Assembly: GCA_946007485.1 (NCBI GenBank) | Contig: CAMGAM010000054.1 | Span: 1-6,978, forward strand | Source: an uncultured Mycoplasmatota bacterium | Lineage (GTDB): Bacteria > Bacillota_I > Bacilli_A > RF39 > UBA660 | Direction: 5' to 3' | Length of the DNA stretch: 6,978 nt | Shown: positions 5,121 through 6,978 of the stretch, piece after piece | Layout of the letters: each line of letters begins with the position of its first letter | Numbering within the stretch: the stretch's first letter is position 1 | Translations under genes and position numbers: made by a program | Notes under the pieces: generated by a model | The model's input: only the letters and a program-made list of their open reading frames with translations | Databases searched by the model: none | Told to the model about the DNA's origin: nothing

Positions 5121-6978
5121 GATACTTTTTAATTTAGCATGACATTTATCTGATACTTCGGTAATTATTTTATTAAATACTTGCATTACTTCTTCATCAG
5201 TTAAAGTTCTTTCATTATCTTTAAATGTTAATGAGAAAGCAAGAGATTTTTCTTCATCGTTTATTTTATAGATATCAAACATATTAATATCAGTAAGTAG
5301 TCGGCCACCGGCTTTTTTAATGGCTAATTCTAGGGTTTTACATGTAGTATCGTTACCAACAATAAATGATAGATCTTTCTTTATTTCTGGATATTTGCTA
5401 GATTCTTTATATTTAATCTTTTTGATTGGTTTAAGTAATTTATTTAAAGATAATTCAATTAGATAAATGTCATCTTTTTTAATACTTGGATGAATTCTAC
5501 CAATAATACCAATTTCTTCTTTATCAAGAGTTATTTTAGCACTGATACCAGGATGCATATCTTTAATATTAGCTACTTCAAAGTCATATCTATTTTTAAA
5601 TCCAAGGTAATCTAAAATATTTTCAACAATTCCTTTGGCTAAGTAAAAATCAGTTTGTATTTTATTTGATTGCCATGGATTAGATAGATAATTCCCTTTC
5701 ATAAGAATAGCTATTTTAGTATCTTCAGTGTATGAAGAATCATATGTTTTACTAATTTCATATAAGAAGATATTTTCTACTTTTCTTGATTTATTATATT
5801 CATAAATGTTTAGTAATGATGGTAAAATGCTAGTTCTAACTACTGATTTATCAATACTCATTGGATTAGGTAGAACTACTTTTTCTTTATTTTCATAATC
5901 AAATAGGTTTGATAATTCTGGAGATACTAAAGTATAAGTTTTAGTTTCGTTAAGACCAAGACTTCTTAATCTTTTAGAAATTAATTTACGATATTTAACA
6001 TCACCAACATACTCACCTTTTTTCATGGTAGCTACTGGAAGGGTTGAGACAAGATTGTGATAACCATATAATCTTCCAATTTCTTCGGCAATATCATTAA
6101 CAAATGGATCAATATCTAAACGACGATTAGGGATAGTGCAAGTGAAAGTTTCACCATTTTTTTGATATTTAAAATCTAGACGCTCTAATTCTTTTTCAAC
6201 ATCTTCACAAGAAATTGTGATACCTAACATTTTATTAATTTCACTTGATTTAAATGATACGGTTTTAGGTGTTTTATCAACTTTATCATGAATGACCATA
6301 TCTTTTAAAATTTTAGCATCGGCATAGATTTCAAGAAGATGACAATCTCTATCAATAGCCATTTTTGTATATTCATAATTTAATCCTTTGCCATATCTAA
6401 TTGAAGCTTCACTTTTTAAATTTAAATTATTGGAAGTATAACGAATACTGATAGGATCAAAAATTGCACTTTCAATTAGAATGCTTTTGGTATTTTCATC
6501 AACATCAGTATTGAGTCCACCCATAACACCAGCGATACATACAGGATATTCTCCGTTAGTGATAACAATATCTTTGTCTGTTAGAATTCTTTCTTTCTCA
6601 TCTAAGGTAGTAATTTTTTCATTATTTTTAGCATTTCTTACAAGAATTTTATCTCCAAGTTTATCTTTATCAAAGAAGTGCATTGGTTGGCCAAATTCTA
6701 ACATAACATAGTTAGATATATCGACAACATTGTTGATTGGTCGCATACCAGCAGAGATTAATCTTCTTTTAATAAAATTTGGAGATTCTTTTATTTTGAT
6801 ATCTTTAACCATTTTAGCTAAATAATATGGACATTTATCAGTAGATACTTCTAAATTAAAATGATTTTTTATCGAGTCGTCAATTTCACTATAAGATGTA
6901 TCTGGTAATTTTACTTTCTTATTTAGAATGGTAGCAATTTCATAGGCAAAACCAATATGATAATAGCAATCATTATTT
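5118..6978 (-). CDS. pheT: Phenylalanyl-tRNA synthetase beta subunit, 5' end beyond the window
   Basis: The minus frame is open from the last base to the TAA at 5118-5120, giving 619 residues. PheT is usually near 800, so about 170-180 N-terminal residues (EMAP/OB tRNA-binding domain and part of B1) lie outside. The Met codon at 6810-6812 is visible residue 56 and internal: the 55 codons before it read like the conserved segment of the family (HIGFAYEIATILNKKVKLPD). Domains in visible numbering are: B3/B4 editing domain about 1-205, with FGQPMHFFD (95-103) and CIAGVMGG (147-154); B5 about 236-310, with NRRLDIDPFVNDIAEEIGRL (284-303); catalytic-like B6/B7 about 320-515, with LPNPMSIDKSVVRTSILPSL (369-388); and the FDX-ACB anticodon-binding domain 527-619. 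In the alpha2-beta2 enzyme this subunit binds tRNA-Phe and hydrolyses mischarged Tyr-tRNA. The usual FE(R/K)G(V/L)D motif reads YGKGLN (195-200). pheS is expected upstream, outside the window. Confidence 0.96.
   Translation of the reverse strand, partial: NNDCYYHIGFAYEIATILNKKVKLPDTSYSEIDDSIKNHFNLEVSTDKCPYYLAKMVKDIKIKESPNFIKRRLISAGMRPINNVVDISNYVMLEFGQPMHFFDKDKLGDKILVRNAKNNEKITTLDEKERILTDKDIVITNGEYPVCIAGVMGGLNTDVDENTKSILIESAIFDPISIRYTSNNLNLKSEASIRYGKGLNYEYTKMAIDRDCHLLEIYADAKILKDMVIHDKVDKTPKTVSFKSSEINKMLGITISCEDVEKELERLDFKYQKNGETFTCTIPNRRLDIDPFVNDIAEEIGRLYGYHNLVSTLPVATMKKGEYVGDVKYRKLISKRLRSLGLNETKTYTLVSPELSNLFDYENKEKVVLPNPMSIDKSVVRTSILPSLLNIYEYNKSRKVENIFLYEISKTYDSSYTEDTKIAILMKGNYLSNPWQSNKIQTDFYLAKGIVENILDYLGFKNRYDFEVANIKDMHPGISAKITLDKEEIGIIGRIHPSIKKDDIYLIELSLNKLLKPIKKIKYKESSKYPEIKKDLSFIVGNDTTCKTLELAIKKAGGRLLTDINMFDIYKINDEEKSLAFSLTFKDNERTLTDEEVMQVFNKIITEVSDKCHAKLKSI

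Noticed and set aside
6481..6711. A 76-codon open frame on the plus strand
   Set aside because: It lies wholly inside pheT on the opposite strand, has no ribosome binding site, and its Ser/Leu-rich translation matches no family I know. It is a shadow of the pheT coding frame.
6810..6812. ATG at 6812 as the start of pheT
   Set aside because: The frame stays open for 55 more codons to the window edge, and those codons encode conserved PheT sequence. The true start is outside.
1..6978. Defence system, prophage, insertion sequence, CRISPR or other accessory island
   Set aside because: All six genes are recognisable chromosomal enzymes with similar composition. There are no transposase or integrase motifs, spacer arrays or terminal repeats.

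Overview
This window is an AT-rich (by eye about 30% G+C) stretch of a bacterial chromosome. It carries Bacillota-type genes: a class III fructose-1,6-bisphosphatase of Bacillus length, Shine-Dalgarno sites of AAGGAG or GGTGAT type, and intrinsic terminators ending in U-tracts. All Trp codons in the recognised frames are TGG, and TGA ends one gene, so the standard bacterial code fits better than the Mycoplasma code. The best guess is an uncultured fermentative low-GC Bacilli or Erysipelotrichia/RF39-like gut bacterium. That placement is inference. No stretch longer than about 140 bases lacks a gene.

Layout from left to right. At 1-167 (minus) is the N-terminal 55 codons of xfp, a phosphoketolase too short to stand out as an ORF. 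At 231-2240 (minus) is fbp, class III fructose-1,6-bisphosphatase. At 2315-3226 (minus) is an orphan ATP-grasp enzyme related to the cyanophycin-synthetase/GshAB type. At 3335-4192 (plus) is an RluA/RluD-family rRNA pseudouridine synthase with an S4 domain. At 4253-4978 (minus) is a PAP2-family membrane phosphatase. From 5118 to the right edge (minus) is pheT, the phenylalanyl-tRNA synthetase beta chain. Its frame stays open to the last base, so the Met codon at 6812 is internal and not the start.

fbp and xfp form a metabolic pair. Fbp makes fructose-6-phosphate, and phosphoketolase cleaves fructose-6-phosphate or xylulose-5-phosphate to acetyl phosphate. The other genes are housekeeping or unassigned and do not look like one operon; most appear to have their own promoter and terminator.

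The most interesting structure is a 34-base element present twice (195-228 and 2290-2323, 30/34 identical by hand alignment), immediately upstream of xfp and of fbp. Each copy is at once the terminator-like dyad of the preceding gene and a sigma-A-like promoter for the next. The -35 (TTGAAA) lies in the hairpin loop, followed by a 17-base spacer made of the 3' arm plus the U-tract, then a TATAAT or TATTAT -10. It may be a compact terminator-promoter unit or a shared operator linking two fructose-6-phosphate enzymes. A second symmetry lies in the divergent 3227-3334 region. Both genes start with the same 10-mer (TGGTGATTTA) placed right at the predicted transcription start, predicting mRNAs with roughly 10-base leaders that begin at the ribosome binding site. 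No mobile element, CRISPR array, tRNA or defence-like system was seen.
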